Assembly (NCBI RefSeq): GCF_012641335.1
Contig: NZ_JABAID010000012.1
Location: 59,791-123,790, forward strand
Reading direction: 5' to 3'
Length of the DNA: 64,000 nt
Origin: Novosphingobium sp. ERN07
Lineage (GTDB): Bacteria > Pseudomonadota > Alphaproteobacteria > Sphingomonadales > Sphingomonadaceae
The position numbers were made by a program, and so were the translations under genes. This document shows positions 19,374 through 28,596 of the stretch, in pieces; the first letter of the stretch is position 1, and each line of letters starts with the position of its first letter. A model generated the notes under the pieces. It did no database searches. It worked only from the letters and a program-made list of their open reading frames with translations, and was not told the DNA's origin.

Positions 19374-19964
19374 TCAGGCGAAAAGAGCGCTACTTTTTAG
19401 CAGGTTGTACGCTTCCACCACCTCCTGCAACCGACCTTCAAAAGTGCGATCCCCGCCGTTCCGATCAGGATGATACTTGCGCACCAGTTCGGAATAGCGG
19501 CTGCGCAACGTGCGTCGGTCTGCGTCATAGCCAAGGTGCAGCGCGTCATAGGCTTTGCGCTCGTCCGGGCTGATGCCCCGCTGCGCCGCATCCGCCGCGC
19601 GTTGGTGATCGGCCCGGCGCGCCTTTGCCCGCTGCGCTATGGCCTCCAGCGGATCGGCAAAGTCGGCCCAGCGCGGTGCAGAATCGATTCCCGCATCGGG
19701 CCGGAACGCCCGCGTCTCACGCTCCCATCCGGCGATGGGCGATTGCGCGCGCAGGATTTCCTCCGGCGTCATCCCGGCAAAGAAATCGTAGCCTGCATTG
19801 AATTGCCGCACGTGATCGAGGCAGAACCAGCGATAGTCCCCCGGCCCGTCGAAACCTGATCCCCGCACACCGGGCGCACGAAATTCCCCCGCCTCGTCGC
19901 AACCGGGGGCATAGCAAATGCGCCCGGCACCGTGGACGCGACCGTGGAACTTGTCGTTACGCAT
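19374..19964 (-). CDS. J-domain (DnaJ-like) protein with C-terminal J domain
   Basis: The 196-residue protein has Cys-containing segments at the N-terminus (CYAPGCDEAGEF, WFCLDHV) and a J domain at the C-terminus with the HPD motif in VRKYHPDRNGGD. In many alphaproteobacteria this gene sits between bolA and cobS-cobT. Here it remains divergent from bolA, but cobS is 16 kb away. It probably stimulates a DnaK-type chaperone. The start MRNDKFHG was chosen to exclude the bolA shadow. Confidence 0.88.
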   Translation of the reverse strand: MRNDKFHGRVHGAGRICYAPGCDEAGEFRAPGVRGSGFDGPGDYRWFCLDHVRQFNAGYDFFAGMTPEEILRAQSPIAGWERETRAFRPDAGIDSAPRWADFADPLEAIAQRAKARRADHQRAADAAQRGISPDERKAYDALHLGYDADRRTLRSRYSELVRKYHPDRNGGDRTFEGRLQEVVEAYNLLKSSALFA

Positions 19965-20004
19965 GTGGCTTTCACATGGCGACGAACGCGCTAGAAGAAA
20001 ACCC

Positions 20005-20277
20005 ATGACCGGACCAATCGCACAGGAAATCGAACGGCTTCTGACAGAAGCCCTCACCCCCACCCGCCTCGCGGTAATCAATGACAGTGCGAGCCACGCC
20101 GGCCACATGGGCGATGATGGCACCGGCGAATCGCATTTCACCGTAGAGATCGAAAGCGCCGCCTTCATCGGCCAGTCGCGCATCGACCGCCAGCGCATGG
20201 TCAACAAGGCACTGGGAGACCTCCCCGGCCAGCGCGTCCACGCTCTTGCGATCAAGGCCAAAGCGCCGGGTGAGTGA
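20005..20277 (+). CDS. bolA: BolA family protein
   Basis: The 90-residue protein has the class II KH-like BolA fold motifs: HAGHMGDDGTGESHFTVEIESAAF and RQRMVNKALGD. BolA proteins pair with monothiol glutaredoxins in iron-sulfur trafficking. The start is 40 bp from the divergent J-domain gene. The stop overlaps the Nudix gene. Confidence 0.92.
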   Translation: MTGPIAQEIERLLTEALTPTRLAVINDSASHAGHMGDDGTGESHFTVEIESAAFIGQSRIDRQRMVNKALGDLPGQRVHALAIKAKAPGE

Positions 20278-20716
20278 GCGCCGCATCCGCCGCGCCGCGC
20301 GCATCCTGCTGATGGACGAGCATGACCGCCTGCTCCTCATCCGCTTCGCCCCCAAGGACCGCCGCCCGTTCTGGTGCGGCGTCGGCGGTGAATGCGATCC
20401 GGGCGAAGATTTCCCCGCCGCCGCAGTGCGCGAGCTCTTCGAGGAAACCGGCCTGCGCGTGGAAAGCTGCGGCCCGCAAATCGCCGCCCGCGCCGATGAT
20501 TACCTGACGCTCGAAGGCGAACCCATCACCTCTGACGAACGCTTCTTCCGCGTCATCACTCGCAGCTTCACGCCCGACACCACCGGCCACACCCAGATCG
20601 AGCGCGAACTTATCAAGGAATTTCGCTGGTTTACCCGCGCAGAACTGGCAAACTGGCACGAACCGCTGTTCCCCGTGAACATCCTCGACCTGCTCGATCT
20701 TGAGGCTGCACAGTGA
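20270..20716 (+). CDS. NUDIX hydrolase
   Basis: The product is 148 residues from the GTG (MSERRIRRAAR). The Nudix box is complete: GECDPGEDFPAAAVRELFEETGL, matching GX5EX7REUXEEXGU. It hydrolyses a nucleoside-diphosphate-linked substrate, unidentified. The GTG start overlapping bolA by 8 bp is preferred to an ATG at 20246 that would extend deeper into bolA. It is coupled to the pirin gene by GTGA. Confidence 0.9.
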   Translation: MSERRIRRAARILLMDEHDRLLLIRFAPKDRRPFWCGVGGECDPGEDFPAAAVRELFEETGLRVESCGPQIAARADDYLTLEGEPITSDERFFRVITRSFTPDTTGHTQIERELIKEFRWFTRAELANWHEPLFPVNILDLLDLEAAQ

Positions 20717-21603
20717 CCGATCCATTTATCCAGACTATCACCCCTGTCGCCCACGATCTCGGTGCTTTCGAAGTCCGCCGCGCCATCCCCTCGCGCCAGC
20801 GCACGATGGTCGGCCCGTTCATCTTCGTCGACCAGTTCGGCCCCGCGCACCTGCCGCCGGGCACCGCGATGGACGTGCGCCCCCACCCACACATCAACCT
20901 CGCCACCGTCACCTGGCTGTTCGAAGGCGCAATCGATCACCGCGACAGCCTGGGCTCCTTCGCCACGATCAGGCCGGGCCAAGTCAACCTGATGACCGCC
21001 GGCAGCGGCATCGTCCATTCCGAACGCTCGCCCGAAACCGAACGCCCCGGCGGCCCGCACCTCTACGGAATGCAAACCTGGCTTGCGCTCCCTGACGGCA
21101 AGGAAGAAATCGCCCCCGCCTTCGAACAGGGCACCAACCTGCCGGTGGTAGAAGACGTCTGCGTCAGCGCCCGCGTGATCATGGGCACCCTATGGGGCCA
21201 GACCGCCCCGACAACCCAACACGCCGCCACCATCTACGCCGAGATCCTGCTGGCCCCCGGTGGCAGCCTACCCATCGATGCAGAGGCCGACGAACGCGCC
21301 GTCATGCTCGTAGGCGGCGTGGCAACCATCGACGGCCACCCGCTGGCCCTCTACGACCTCGTCGTTCTCGCCCCCGGCGCCGTGCTGAAACTGCAATCCG
21401 AAACCGGCGGCCGCGTGATGCTGATGGGCGGCGAAGCCTTCACCACCAAACGCCACGTCTGGTGGAACTTCGTCAGCTCCAGCCGCGACCGGATCAATCA
21501 GGCCAAGATTGATTGGCAGGCAGGCCGGTTTCCGAAAGTGCCGGGCGATGAGGCGGAGTTCATCCCGCTGCCCAAGGTGGCGACTACGGTGAGTTATCCT
21601 TGA
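20713..21603 (+). CDS. Pirin family protein
   Basis: The 296-residue bicupin starts with GTG and has the pirin N-terminal domain with metal ligands HPHINLATVTW and GSGIVHSERS, and the pirin C-terminal domain ending in the VWWNFVSSSRDRI motif. Bacterial pirins act as quercetinase-like dioxygenases or metabolic modulators. It is the last gene of bolA-nudix-pirin. The stop is 27 bp before a 20-bp perfect inverted repeat. Confidence 0.9.
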   Translation: MTDPFIQTITPVAHDLGAFEVRRAIPSRQRTMVGPFIFVDQFGPAHLPPGTAMDVRPHPHINLATVTWLFEGAIDHRDSLGSFATIRPGQVNLMTAGSGIVHSERSPETERPGGPHLYGMQTWLALPDGKEEIAPAFEQGTNLPVVEDVCVSARVIMGTLWGQTAPTTQHAATIYAEILLAPGGSLPIDAEADERAVMLVGGVATIDGHPLALYDLVVLAPGAVLKLQSETGGRVMLMGGEAFTTKRHVWWNFVSSSRDRINQAKIDWQAGRFPKVPGDEAEFIPLPKVATTVSYP

Positions 21604-21630
21604 TCGTCTGATTGTCGCGCGAAAGGCATT

Positions 21631-21680
21631 CCTTCCCTGTGATAATTGATATAATGTTAGATCAATTATCACAGGGAAGG
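21631..21680. promoter_or_regulatory. Perfect 20-bp inverted repeat with TATAAT at its centre
   Basis: The arm at 21631-21650 is repeated without mismatch in inverted orientation at 21661-21680, separated by a 10-nt loop (ATAATGTTAG). A consensus -10 hexamer TATAAT lies at 21650-21655 in the loop. The right arm runs into the AAGGAGG ribosome site (21677-21683) of the racemase-like gene. It could be a repressor operator over the promoter, or an RNA hairpin partly hiding the ribosome site and ending the pirin transcript. Confidence 0.7.
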
Positions 21681-21688
21681 AGGCAAGC

Positions 21689-22480
21689 TTGCAGATCGGA
21701 CTTCTCGGCACGGTGCGAACCATCAATCCAGCCGTTCGCCCGGAAATCGGCGCAGCACTGCCATCAGGCATCGAATTATCTGCCTGGCCTTCACGGATTG
21801 GTGCATTTCCGGCGACGCCCGTGGAAATGGCGATGCAGGCGATCGGCCATCTCGAAGCGGGCCTCAGCGCGGCAGAAGCCGGTGCACACGCCGCCGTCAT
21901 CGACAGTGTAGCTGACTACGGCATCGACGCACTGCGCGCAGCTCTTGCCATTCCCGTTGTGGGATCGGGCGAAGCAGGCCTTACTGCAGCCGCGGGGCAC
22001 GGTCGCTTTGCGATCATTACGGTTTGGCCAAAGTCCATGAACTTCGTCCCCGAACAACTGCTTCGGCAACATGGACTGGAAGCGCAGTGCCTCGGTATCC
22101 ACAATGTGGCTGAAGAAGGCGTATTGGATGCGATTGCCGGACCTGACGGATATCTCAACCGCATCAATCGTGCAGATCGCTCCGTGTTCGACAAAGTGCT
22201 GGCAGCCGTCAATCGGGCGATAGAGGAGGGCGCACAAGCAATCATGCTTGGCTGTACCTGCATGTCGGGTATGGCAGCCAAAATCGCAGCCAATACCAGC
22301 ATTCCCGTGATCAACCCATTGTGGGAAGCGGCCAAAATGGCCGTCGCTCTCGCCCATAGCAGCGACTCCACGGGCATAAAAACGGATCGAGCAGATTTGG
22401 TGCGCCGTATGGTCAACGCTGTTGCGGGAGAAGTGGACGAAAACTGCCCGGTCTGCGTAGCGGCTGACGAGTTTGACTAA
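21689..22480 (+). CDS. Asp/Glu/hydantoin racemase superfamily protein, first catalytic Cys replaced
   Basis: The product is 263 residues from a TTG start with an excellent AAGGAGG five bases upstream. It has the fold of hydantoin and Asp/Glu racemases. The C-terminal catalytic Cys is present (IMLGCTCM, Cys189). In the N-terminal motif VIDSVADYGID, Ser73 takes the place of the expected Cys. A single-Cys pattern is known in arylmalonate decarboxylase-like members, so racemisation should not be assumed. It stands alone behind its own inverted-repeat control site. Confidence 0.82.
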   Translation: MQIGLLGTVRTINPAVRPEIGAALPSGIELSAWPSRIGAFPATPVEMAMQAIGHLEAGLSAAEAGAHAAVIDSVADYGIDALRAALAIPVVGSGEAGLTAAAGHGRFAIITVWPKSMNFVPEQLLRQHGLEAQCLGIHNVAEEGVLDAIAGPDGYLNRINRADRSVFDKVLAAVNRAIEEGAQAIMLGCTCMSGMAAKIAANTSIPVINPLWEAAKMAVALAHSSDSTGIKTDRADLVRRMVNAVAGEVDENCPVCVAADEFD

Positions 22481-22627
22481 GGGCAAAGCCTGCCACCTAT
22501 CGGCATGATTACGATTGTTTTCCTGTAAGGCTGATTTGAAGGAAACTGCCCCTTCCCTCTCCCACCAAACCCTGACACCATGCCCTTTAATGGGTCGATT
22601 AAGACTCATCCAACGGAGAACATGGGG

Positions 22628-23446
22628 ATGGCATTTGCAGGGCAGGCGGTGTGGATCACCGGGGCGTCTTCCGGCATTGGCGCGGCAATGGCGCGAGCCT
22701 TGGGGAGCCAGGGCGCGCGGCTGATCCTTTCGGGGCGGAACGAAGCAGCGCTGAACGATCTCGCAGCACAATGCCAAGACGCACTGGTCCTGCCGTTCGA
22801 GGCGACCGACTACGACGCTGCCGCCCGCGCTGCCGATAGGGCGTGGCAACACTCCGGCGGCATCGACATGCTGGTCAACAACGCCGGCATCTCGCAACGC
22901 TCGCTCGCCGTGGATACCGCGTTCGAAGTCTATGACCGCATTGTCGCGGTCGATCTGCTCGCCCCCATCGCACTCACGCAAGCCCTGCTGCCCCGCATGG
23001 CAGAGCGCGGGTCCGGGCGCATCGTCATGGTTTCCAGCATTGCGGGCAAAGTCGGCTCGCCCATGCGCACCGCCTATAGCGCGGCGAAGTTCGGCCTGTT
23101 CGGCTATGCCGATGCGCTGCGCGCCGAAGTGGCGGGGCTGGGCCTGAAAGTCCACGTCATCGCCCCCGGATCGATCCGCACCAATGTTTCGCGCAATGCT
23201 TTGGCTGCCGATGGATCAGCGCGCGGGGTAAGCGACAAGGCCATTGAGAACGGCCTTGATCCCGATGCCGCCGCGCAGACGATGCTCGACGCCATCGCCG
23301 CCGACGAGCGCGAAATCATCATCGGCACCGGCATGGAAAAGCAGATCGGAGAACTGCGCCGCACGCCCGATGCCCTGCACGATCAGATGGCTGCCGTCGT
23401 CGCCAGCGGCTATGTGAAAAAGATGGAAGAGGGAGCCTCCAAATGA
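22628..23446 (+). CDS. Short-chain dehydrogenase/reductase
   Basis: The 272-residue SDR has GASSGIGAAMARAL as the cofactor site, NNAGIS, the catalytic Ser in SSIAG and YSAAK. GGAG nine bases before ATG 22628 favours MAFAGQAV over an ATG two codons earlier. It overlaps the following alpha/beta hydrolase by 4 bp, so the two products probably act on related lipophilic or alcohol/epoxide substrates. Confidence 0.9.
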   Translation: MAFAGQAVWITGASSGIGAAMARALGSQGARLILSGRNEAALNDLAAQCQDALVLPFEATDYDAAARAADRAWQHSGGIDMLVNNAGISQRSLAVDTAFEVYDRIVAVDLLAPIALTQALLPRMAERGSGRIVMVSSIAGKVGSPMRTAYSAAKFGLFGYADALRAEVAGLGLKVHVIAPGSIRTNVSRNALAADGSARGVSDKAIENGLDPDAAAQTMLDAIAADEREIIIGTGMEKQIGELRRTPDALHDQMAAVVASGYVKKMEEGASK

Positions 23447-24330
23447 CCGACCTGCAACGTGTAACACTCGCCAGCGGCATCGAAATCGATGTGCTGGACA
23501 CTGGGCCAAAGGACGCTCCCACCCTCATCTTCCTCCACGGTTTCCCCGAAAGCCACCGCACCTGGCGGCACCAGATCGCGCACCTTTCCACCCGCTTCCG
23601 CTGCATCGCGCCCGACCAGCGCGGCTATCGCGGATCGTCGAAACCGCAGGACGTCGCCAGCTATACCCCTGACAAGTTGATCGGTGACATCTTCCAACTC
23701 GCCGACGCTCTAGGTGTCGGGCAGTTCACCATCCTGGGTCACGACTGGGGCGGTGCCATCGCGTGGGGCGTTGCCCTGCTGGGCCAAGGAACCCGCGTCA
23801 CCCGCGCGGTCATCGCCAATGCGCCGCACCCCGTCCTCTTCCCCCGCCTGCTCTGGACAGACCGCCAGCAGCGCGAAGCCAGCCAATACATGCGCGCCTT
23901 CCGCGATACCGGCAACGATGCGCTGGTGCGCGAACATGGCCTTGGCGCATTGCTGATGAAAGCGCTGAACTGGGAACGTGCGCCCACGATGGAAGAGGAG
24001 GAACGCGCCGCCCTTTTCAAGGATTGGTCCAACCCCGATGTCGCCATCGCCATGCTCAACTGGTATCGCGCCAGCCCGATGGCCGTGCCCCCGATGGACG
24101 CGCCGTTCGAACTGCCCGCTGGCTATCAAGACGCACGCGTCCCGCCGCTCACCATCCCCACGCTGGTGATCTGGGCAATGGACGACATGGCCCTGCCGCC
24201 CTGTAACCTCGACGGAATGGACCAACTGGTCACCCAGCTAACGCTCGAAAAAGTCCCCGATTGCGGCCACTTCGTCCCGTGGGAAGCGCCGGGCAAAGTC
24301 AACGCCGCGCTAGACCGCTTTCTGGCCTGA
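23443..24330 (+). CDS. Alpha/beta hydrolase, epoxide hydrolase/haloalkane dehalogenase type
   Basis: The 295-residue protein has oxyanion motif LHGFPESHRTW, nucleophile elbow GHDWGGA (Asp), a second acid near WAMDDMALPP and the catalytic His in DCGHFVPWE. An Asp nucleophile rather than Ser points to an epoxide hydrolase or dehalogenase. The WxxQ-like region RTWRHQ and cap domain fit the EphA group. It is translationally coupled to the SDR. Confidence 0.88.
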   Translation: MTDLQRVTLASGIEIDVLDTGPKDAPTLIFLHGFPESHRTWRHQIAHLSTRFRCIAPDQRGYRGSSKPQDVASYTPDKLIGDIFQLADALGVGQFTILGHDWGGAIAWGVALLGQGTRVTRAVIANAPHPVLFPRLLWTDRQQREASQYMRAFRDTGNDALVREHGLGALLMKALNWERAPTMEEEERAALFKDWSNPDVAIAMLNWYRASPMAVPPMDAPFELPAGYQDARVPPLTIPTLVIWAMDDMALPPCNLDGMDQLVTQLTLEKVPDCGHFVPWEAPGKVNAALDRFLA

Positions 24331-24333
24331 ACC

Positions 24334-25053
24334 TCACCGACACGCTGCCCATCCGCCGGTCCTCCGCGCTTGATCCAGGTGCAGGTGGTCGGCGTGGGCG
24401 GCATTGTAATCAGGTGAAAGGACGGTCGAGAAACTGTCGCAAGCCGCATCGCGCGCAGCGCGCAGGAACGCAGCCTTGTCGCCTTTATCCCCCCAATCTT
24501 GCAGAACACCGATCCGCCGCCCATCCTCCAGCACAAAAGCGGCAATATCGATGGCGTTGCCAGTCGCATGTTCGCTCCAGTTCCCGGCAGATCCCCCGCC
24601 AATCCGCCGGCAACTGTTCGTGCCGAGATGCTCGATCCGCGCCACTTGGCTACCCAGAATCCGCTGCGCCGCCGGTTGCACGCCGTGCCGCAACCAAAGC
24701 GCCAGCCCCGCATCCACCGCACACGTCGCCTGCACCCCGCGCGGAGTCAGCGCCACATCGGCCTGCGCCGCGCTTGCCAGCACTTGCCGGTCATCACGCA
24801 AACACTGCCCCTCCCCCGCAGGCGGCAAGGCCTCGGCAACGATCAGGCTGCGGTCCAAAAACGCGCGACATTCGGCCCGATCCGCGCGCAGCGCCCTCAC
24901 TTTCATGCTGGTCGCCCAGCCCGTTGGATCGGTCAATACGAGCGGCGCCCACGGATCGTGTTCCGGGTGGTCCTTCAGCCACACAAATCCCGCTGCTCCT
25001 AAAGAAGCCGCACAAAGCAGGCCCACCACGGAGCGGATAACGGATCGGCGCAT
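24334..25053 (-). CDS. Extensin-like (peptidase M15-type fold) C-terminal domain protein
   Basis: The 239-residue protein has an N-terminal membrane anchor or signal (MRRSVIRSVVGLLCAASLG) and an extensin-like domain. Two CR/C segments and the metal-site-like motifs SEHATGNAIDIAAF and HADHLHLD resemble D-Ala-D-Ala carboxypeptidases of the VanY/M15 type. A periplasmic role in wall or polysaccharide processing is likely. The start was chosen to place the signal sequence at the N-terminus. Confidence 0.85.
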   Translation of the reverse strand: MRRSVIRSVVGLLCAASLGAAGFVWLKDHPEHDPWAPLVLTDPTGWATSMKVRALRADRAECRAFLDRSLIVAEALPPAGEGQCLRDDRQVLASAAQADVALTPRGVQATCAVDAGLALWLRHGVQPAAQRILGSQVARIEHLGTNSCRRIGGGSAGNWSEHATGNAIDIAAFVLEDGRRIGVLQDWGDKGDKAAFLRAARDAACDSFSTVLSPDYNAAHADHLHLDQARRTGGWAACR

Positions 25054-25084
25054 TCCTGGATAACCGCGCAACCCGCCTTTCGTT

Positions 25085-26140
25085 TCAGCCGAACCACTCC
25101 ACCCACGCCCCATGCGCATGGGCGGTGCCAAGCACCACCGGCTCTTCACCGCCCGGCCAGTACCGCACCGTCAGTTCATGGCGGAAGGTCTGGCGGTTCG
25201 TCTCCAGCATGACCCACGCCAACCGACGTTGCGCATCGGCCTTTGCCCCCGCCTCGGCCATAGCCGCTTCGATCCGCGCGCGGGTTTCGGGCGGCAGGTA
25301 TTGCCAGACGATGGAATGGAAAATCACGCGGGTCGTATCGTCTTCCTGCGCCGCCGCCAGCCGCGCGTCCACAAAGTCCGCCGCGTCCATCTGCACCACA
25401 TCGGGAGCCTTCTCCCCGGCAAGCGCAATAGCCGCATCGATCCGCCCGATCCGCTCCGTCACTTCCGCCCAGACATAGGCCTTCAGCCGCAAGGCCGCCT
25501 CGGCATCAGCCAGATTTACCGGCGCCCGGTCGCACCCCTTGATGCCAACAATCTCCACCGCCCCTTCCGGCGGAGGCGACCCACGCCACTCCGGCACGAT
25601 CCGCATGGGCGATCCTTCCGGCCCCACCTCTGTCCCACCCAGATCAAAGCGAAACCGCTCCATCATCGTGTTCACACCCGCGCTCGCGCCCAGTTCGTTC
25701 AGTTCGAACCGTGGCCCCACCCGCTGCGCCAGCCACAACAATGCCGCCATGATCGAGGCAGACCGCCCCGCCTCATTGGTCTGCGGCGGCCCGTCCAGCC
25801 ACGGCAGCAGCGCCGCGTCATGATCTCGTGTAACGGCCAGAACCAGCGCGTCCACCTCGGCCTGATCGGTCACCTGCCCGCGATAGACCGGTGCCAGCCG
25901 GGCATCCGCCCCCTTCAGCACCAAATAGTGAAACCCGCCCGCCAGCCGCAGCGGCAGCGCGTCTTCCAAAGGCTTGCCCGGCCACGCAGCGATTCGCCTC
26001 CCGACCTGCGTCGCGCCGTCAAGCAGTGCCAATTGCGCCCGCACCACGCGCCCCGTGCAGGGTGCCCCATTGTTCGTGGCATGGTCTGCCTGCCATTCGA
26101 TGGCTTTTGCGACCTCATCGATCTCCATGATCGGGTTCAT
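25085..26140 (-). CDS. DUF2332 family protein
   Basis: The product is 351 residues. Features are an N-terminal segment with CTGRVVRAQLALL, a central LNELGASAGVN turn resembling a methyltransferase glycine loop, and a C-terminal RVIFHSIVWQYLP. DUF2332 proteins are widespread and uncharacterised. It is divergent from hisG across 42 bp. No partner gene suggests a role. Confidence 0.85.
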   Translation of the reverse strand: MNPIMEIDEVAKAIEWQADHATNNGAPCTGRVVRAQLALLDGATQVGRRIAAWPGKPLEDALPLRLAGGFHYLVLKGADARLAPVYRGQVTDQAEVDALVLAVTRDHDAALLPWLDGPPQTNEAGRSASIMAALLWLAQRVGPRFELNELGASAGVNTMMERFRFDLGGTEVGPEGSPMRIVPEWRGSPPPEGAVEIVGIKGCDRAPVNLADAEAALRLKAYVWAEVTERIGRIDAAIALAGEKAPDVVQMDAADFVDARLAAAQEDDTTRVIFHSIVWQYLPPETRARIEAAMAEAGAKADAQRRLAWVMLETNRQTFRHELTVRYWPGGEEPVVLGTAHAHGAWVEWFG

Positions 26141-26182
26141 TCGGTTGCCCTTTGCGCTGCTGTGCCATAAGGGCGGCGGGTT

Positions 26183-26854
26183 ATGACAACCGCCGCACCG
26201 CTCGTCTTCGCCCTGCCCAAGGGCCGCATTCTTGAAGAGGCCCTGCCTCTGCTCGAGAAAGCCGGTATCGTGCCCGAAGCCGATTTCTTCAACAAGGCCT
26301 CGCGCGCCCTCTCCTTCGCCACCAACCGGCCCGATGTAAAGCTCATCCGCGTGCGAGCATTCGATGTGGCGACATTCGTGGCCCACGGTGCGGCGCACGC
26401 AGGCGTGGTCGGGTCCGATGTGATCGACGAATTCGACTACGCAGACCTCTACGCGCCGGTCGATCTCAACATCGGCCACTGCCGCCTGTCGGTGGCAGAG
26501 CCGGTCACGATGGTCGAAAGCGGGGCCAACGCGCGCGAAAGCCATGCCCGCGTTGCCACCAAATACCCCAACCTCACCCGCCGCCACTTCGAAAAGCTGG
26601 GCGTGCAGGCAGAGGTGGTGAAGCTGAATGGCGCGATGGAACTCGCGCCCTCGCTGGGTCTTGCCAGTCGCATCGTCGATCTCGTCTCCACCGGCCGCAC
26701 GCTGAAGGAGAACGGCCTTGTGGAAACGAGCCAGATCCTGCCGGTTTCGGCCCGCCTGATCGTCAATCGCGCCGCCTTAAAGACCGACAGCGCCCGCCTC
26801 GGCGCGCTGGTCGACGCTTTCCGCGCGCTCGCTACAGAAAGGCAGGCCGCCTGA
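26183..26854 (+). CDS. hisG: ATP phosphoribosyltransferase, short form
   Basis: The 223-residue enzyme starts its catalytic core with [20 protein letters not shown] and has the PRPP-binding segment [21 protein letters not shown]. It lacks the C-terminal regulatory domain, so it is the HisG-S form that normally needs HisZ. hisZ is not in this window. It catalyses the first step of histidine synthesis and is coupled to hisD (TGATG). Confidence 0.95.
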   Translation: MTTAAPLVFALPKGRILEEALPLLEKAGIVPEADFFNKASRALSFATNRPDVKLIRVRAFDVATFVAHGAAHAGVVGSDVIDEFDYADLYAPVDLNIGHCRLSVAEPVTMVESGANARESHARVATKYPNLTRRHFEKLGVQAEVVKLNGAMELAPSLGLASRIVDLVSTGRTLKENGLVETSQILPVSARLIVNRAALKTDSARLGALVDAFRALATERQAA

Positions 26855-28143
26855 TGCTTCGCCTCAAATCCAGCGATCCCGATTTCGCGCGCGCTTTTGC
26901 CCGTCTGGTAAAGGACCGCCGCGAAAGCGACGAGAACGTCGCGCGCGACGTACAGACCATCATCGAAGACGTGCGCCTGCGCGGTGATGAGGCTCTGGCG
27001 GAATATACCGCCAAGTTCGATGGCCACGCGCCAGTCGAAGACGCATGGCGCATCAGCCCGGAGGCCTGCCGCGAAGCCTTCGACGCGCTCCAGCCAGACC
27101 TTCGCGCCGCGCTGGAACTCGCCGCCCAGCGCATCCGCGAATATCACGCCGCGCAACTGCCCGAAGATCGTGACTACACCGACGCCAGCGGAATGCGCCT
27201 CGGCGCGCGCTGGCGCGCAGTCGATGGCGCGGGGCTGTACGTGCCCGGTGGCCGCGCCGCCTACCCCTCATCGCTGCTGATGAACGCCATCCCGGCCAAA
27301 GTCGCGGGCGTCGAACGCCTCGTCGTCGTCACCCCCACGCCAAAGGGTGAGGCAAACCCGCTGGTCCTCGCCGCCGCGCATCTTGCCGGCGCTGACGAAG
27401 TGTGGCGCGTCGGCGGTGCACAGGCCGTAGCAGCGCTTGCCTATGGCACAAAGCGGATCAAACCGGTCGACGTGATCACCGGCCCCGGCAACGCATGGGT
27501 AGCCGAAGCCAAGCGACAGCTTTTCGGCGTGGTCGGCATCGATATGGTCGCCGGGCCGTCCGAAATCCTCGTGATTGCCGACAGGAACAACGATCCGCAG
27601 TGGATCGCCGCCGATCTGCTCAGCCAGGCCGAACACGATCCCGTCGCGCAGTCTATCCTGATTACCGACGATGCGGCCTTTGCCGATATGGTTGCGGATA
27701 TGGTCGGCGTCGAAATCGCCATGCTGCCCACGGCCAAGGTCGCCAAGGCAAGCTGGGACAATCACGGCGTAATCATCGTCGTCGATTCGCTGGATGAAGC
27801 ACCCGCGCTCGCCAATGCGCTCGCCGCCGAACACGTCGAAATCGCCACCGACGATCCGCAAGTCCTGTTCGACCGCATCCGCCACGCCGGATCGGTCTTC
27901 CTCGGCCGGATGACTCCCGAAGCCGTTGGCGATTACGTCGCCGGCCCAAACCACGTCCTGCCCACCGGGCGCCGCGCGCGCTTCTCGTCGGGCCTCTCCG
28001 TTCTGGATTTCATGAAACGCACCAGCTTCATCGCGGCTTCCGACGCGGCGCTTGCCGCCGTCGGCCCTGCCGCCATCGCCCTTGCCGAGGCGGAAGGCCT
28101 TGCCGCCCACGCCCGCTCCATCGAACTGAGGCTCGGCATATGA
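26854..28143 (+). CDS. hisD: Histidinol dehydrogenase
   Basis: The 429-residue enzyme has the family signatures GLYVPGGRAAYPSSLLMNAIPAK, DVITGPGNAWVAEAK and DMVAGPSEIL, with the zinc-ligand region LLSQAEHDP. It oxidises histidinol to histidine. It overlaps both neighbours (hisG by 1 bp, nusB by 4 bp). Confidence 0.96.
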   Translation: MLRLKSSDPDFARAFARLVKDRRESDENVARDVQTIIEDVRLRGDEALAEYTAKFDGHAPVEDAWRISPEACREAFDALQPDLRAALELAAQRIREYHAAQLPEDRDYTDASGMRLGARWRAVDGAGLYVPGGRAAYPSSLLMNAIPAKVAGVERLVVVTPTPKGEANPLVLAAAHLAGADEVWRVGGAQAVAALAYGTKRIKPVDVITGPGNAWVAEAKRQLFGVVGIDMVAGPSEILVIADRNNDPQWIAADLLSQAEHDPVAQSILITDDAAFADMVADMVGVEIAMLPTAKVAKASWDNHGVIIVVDSLDEAPALANALAAEHVEIATDDPQVLFDRIRHAGSVFLGRMTPEAVGDYVAGPNHVLPTGRRARFSSGLSVLDFMKRTSFIAASDAALAAVGPAAIALAEAEGLAAHARSIELRLGI

Positions 28144-28586
28144 CCCAGATTTCAGGCAAGGCCCGCGCCGCCTCGCGCCTCGCTGCCGTGCAGGCGCTCT
28201 ACCAGATCGACATGGAGCAAACCCAGTTGCATCTGCTGCTGGACGAGTTCCACCAGCACCGTCTGGGCGCAGAGATCGAGGACGTCGAATACATGAAGGC
28301 CGACGTGCCTTTCTTCGACGATCTGGTCAAAGGCACGGACGCCCGCCGCAACGAGATAGACCTTCTGCTCTCGGCCAAGCTGGCCAAAGGCTGGTCGCTT
28401 GCGCGGCTCGACAAGACCATGCTGCAAATCCTGCGCGCCGGTTCCTACGAACTGCTCGCCCGCAAGGACGTGCCCGTCGCCACCGTCATCACCGAATATG
28501 TAGATGTCGCGCACGCCTTTTTCGAAGAGCGCGAGGCGAAGTTCGTCAACGGCGTGCTGGATGCGGTGTCGAAGGACGTGCGGTAA
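28140..28586 (+). CDS. nusB: Transcription antitermination factor NusB
   Basis: The 148-residue helical protein starts with KARAASRLAAVQALYQIDM and ends with the NusB motif ITEYVDVAHAFFEEREAKFVNGVLDAV. It binds boxA with NusE in rRNA antitermination. It is the last gene of hisG-hisD-nusB. A repeat-rich spacer follows. Confidence 0.95.
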   Translation: MTQISGKARAASRLAAVQALYQIDMEQTQLHLLLDEFHQHRLGAEIEDVEYMKADVPFFDDLVKGTDARRNEIDLLLSAKLAKGWSLARLDKTMLQILRAGSYELLARKDVPVATVITEYVDVAHAFFEEREAKFVNGVLDAVSKDVR

Positions 28587-28596
28587 GCATAGAAAA

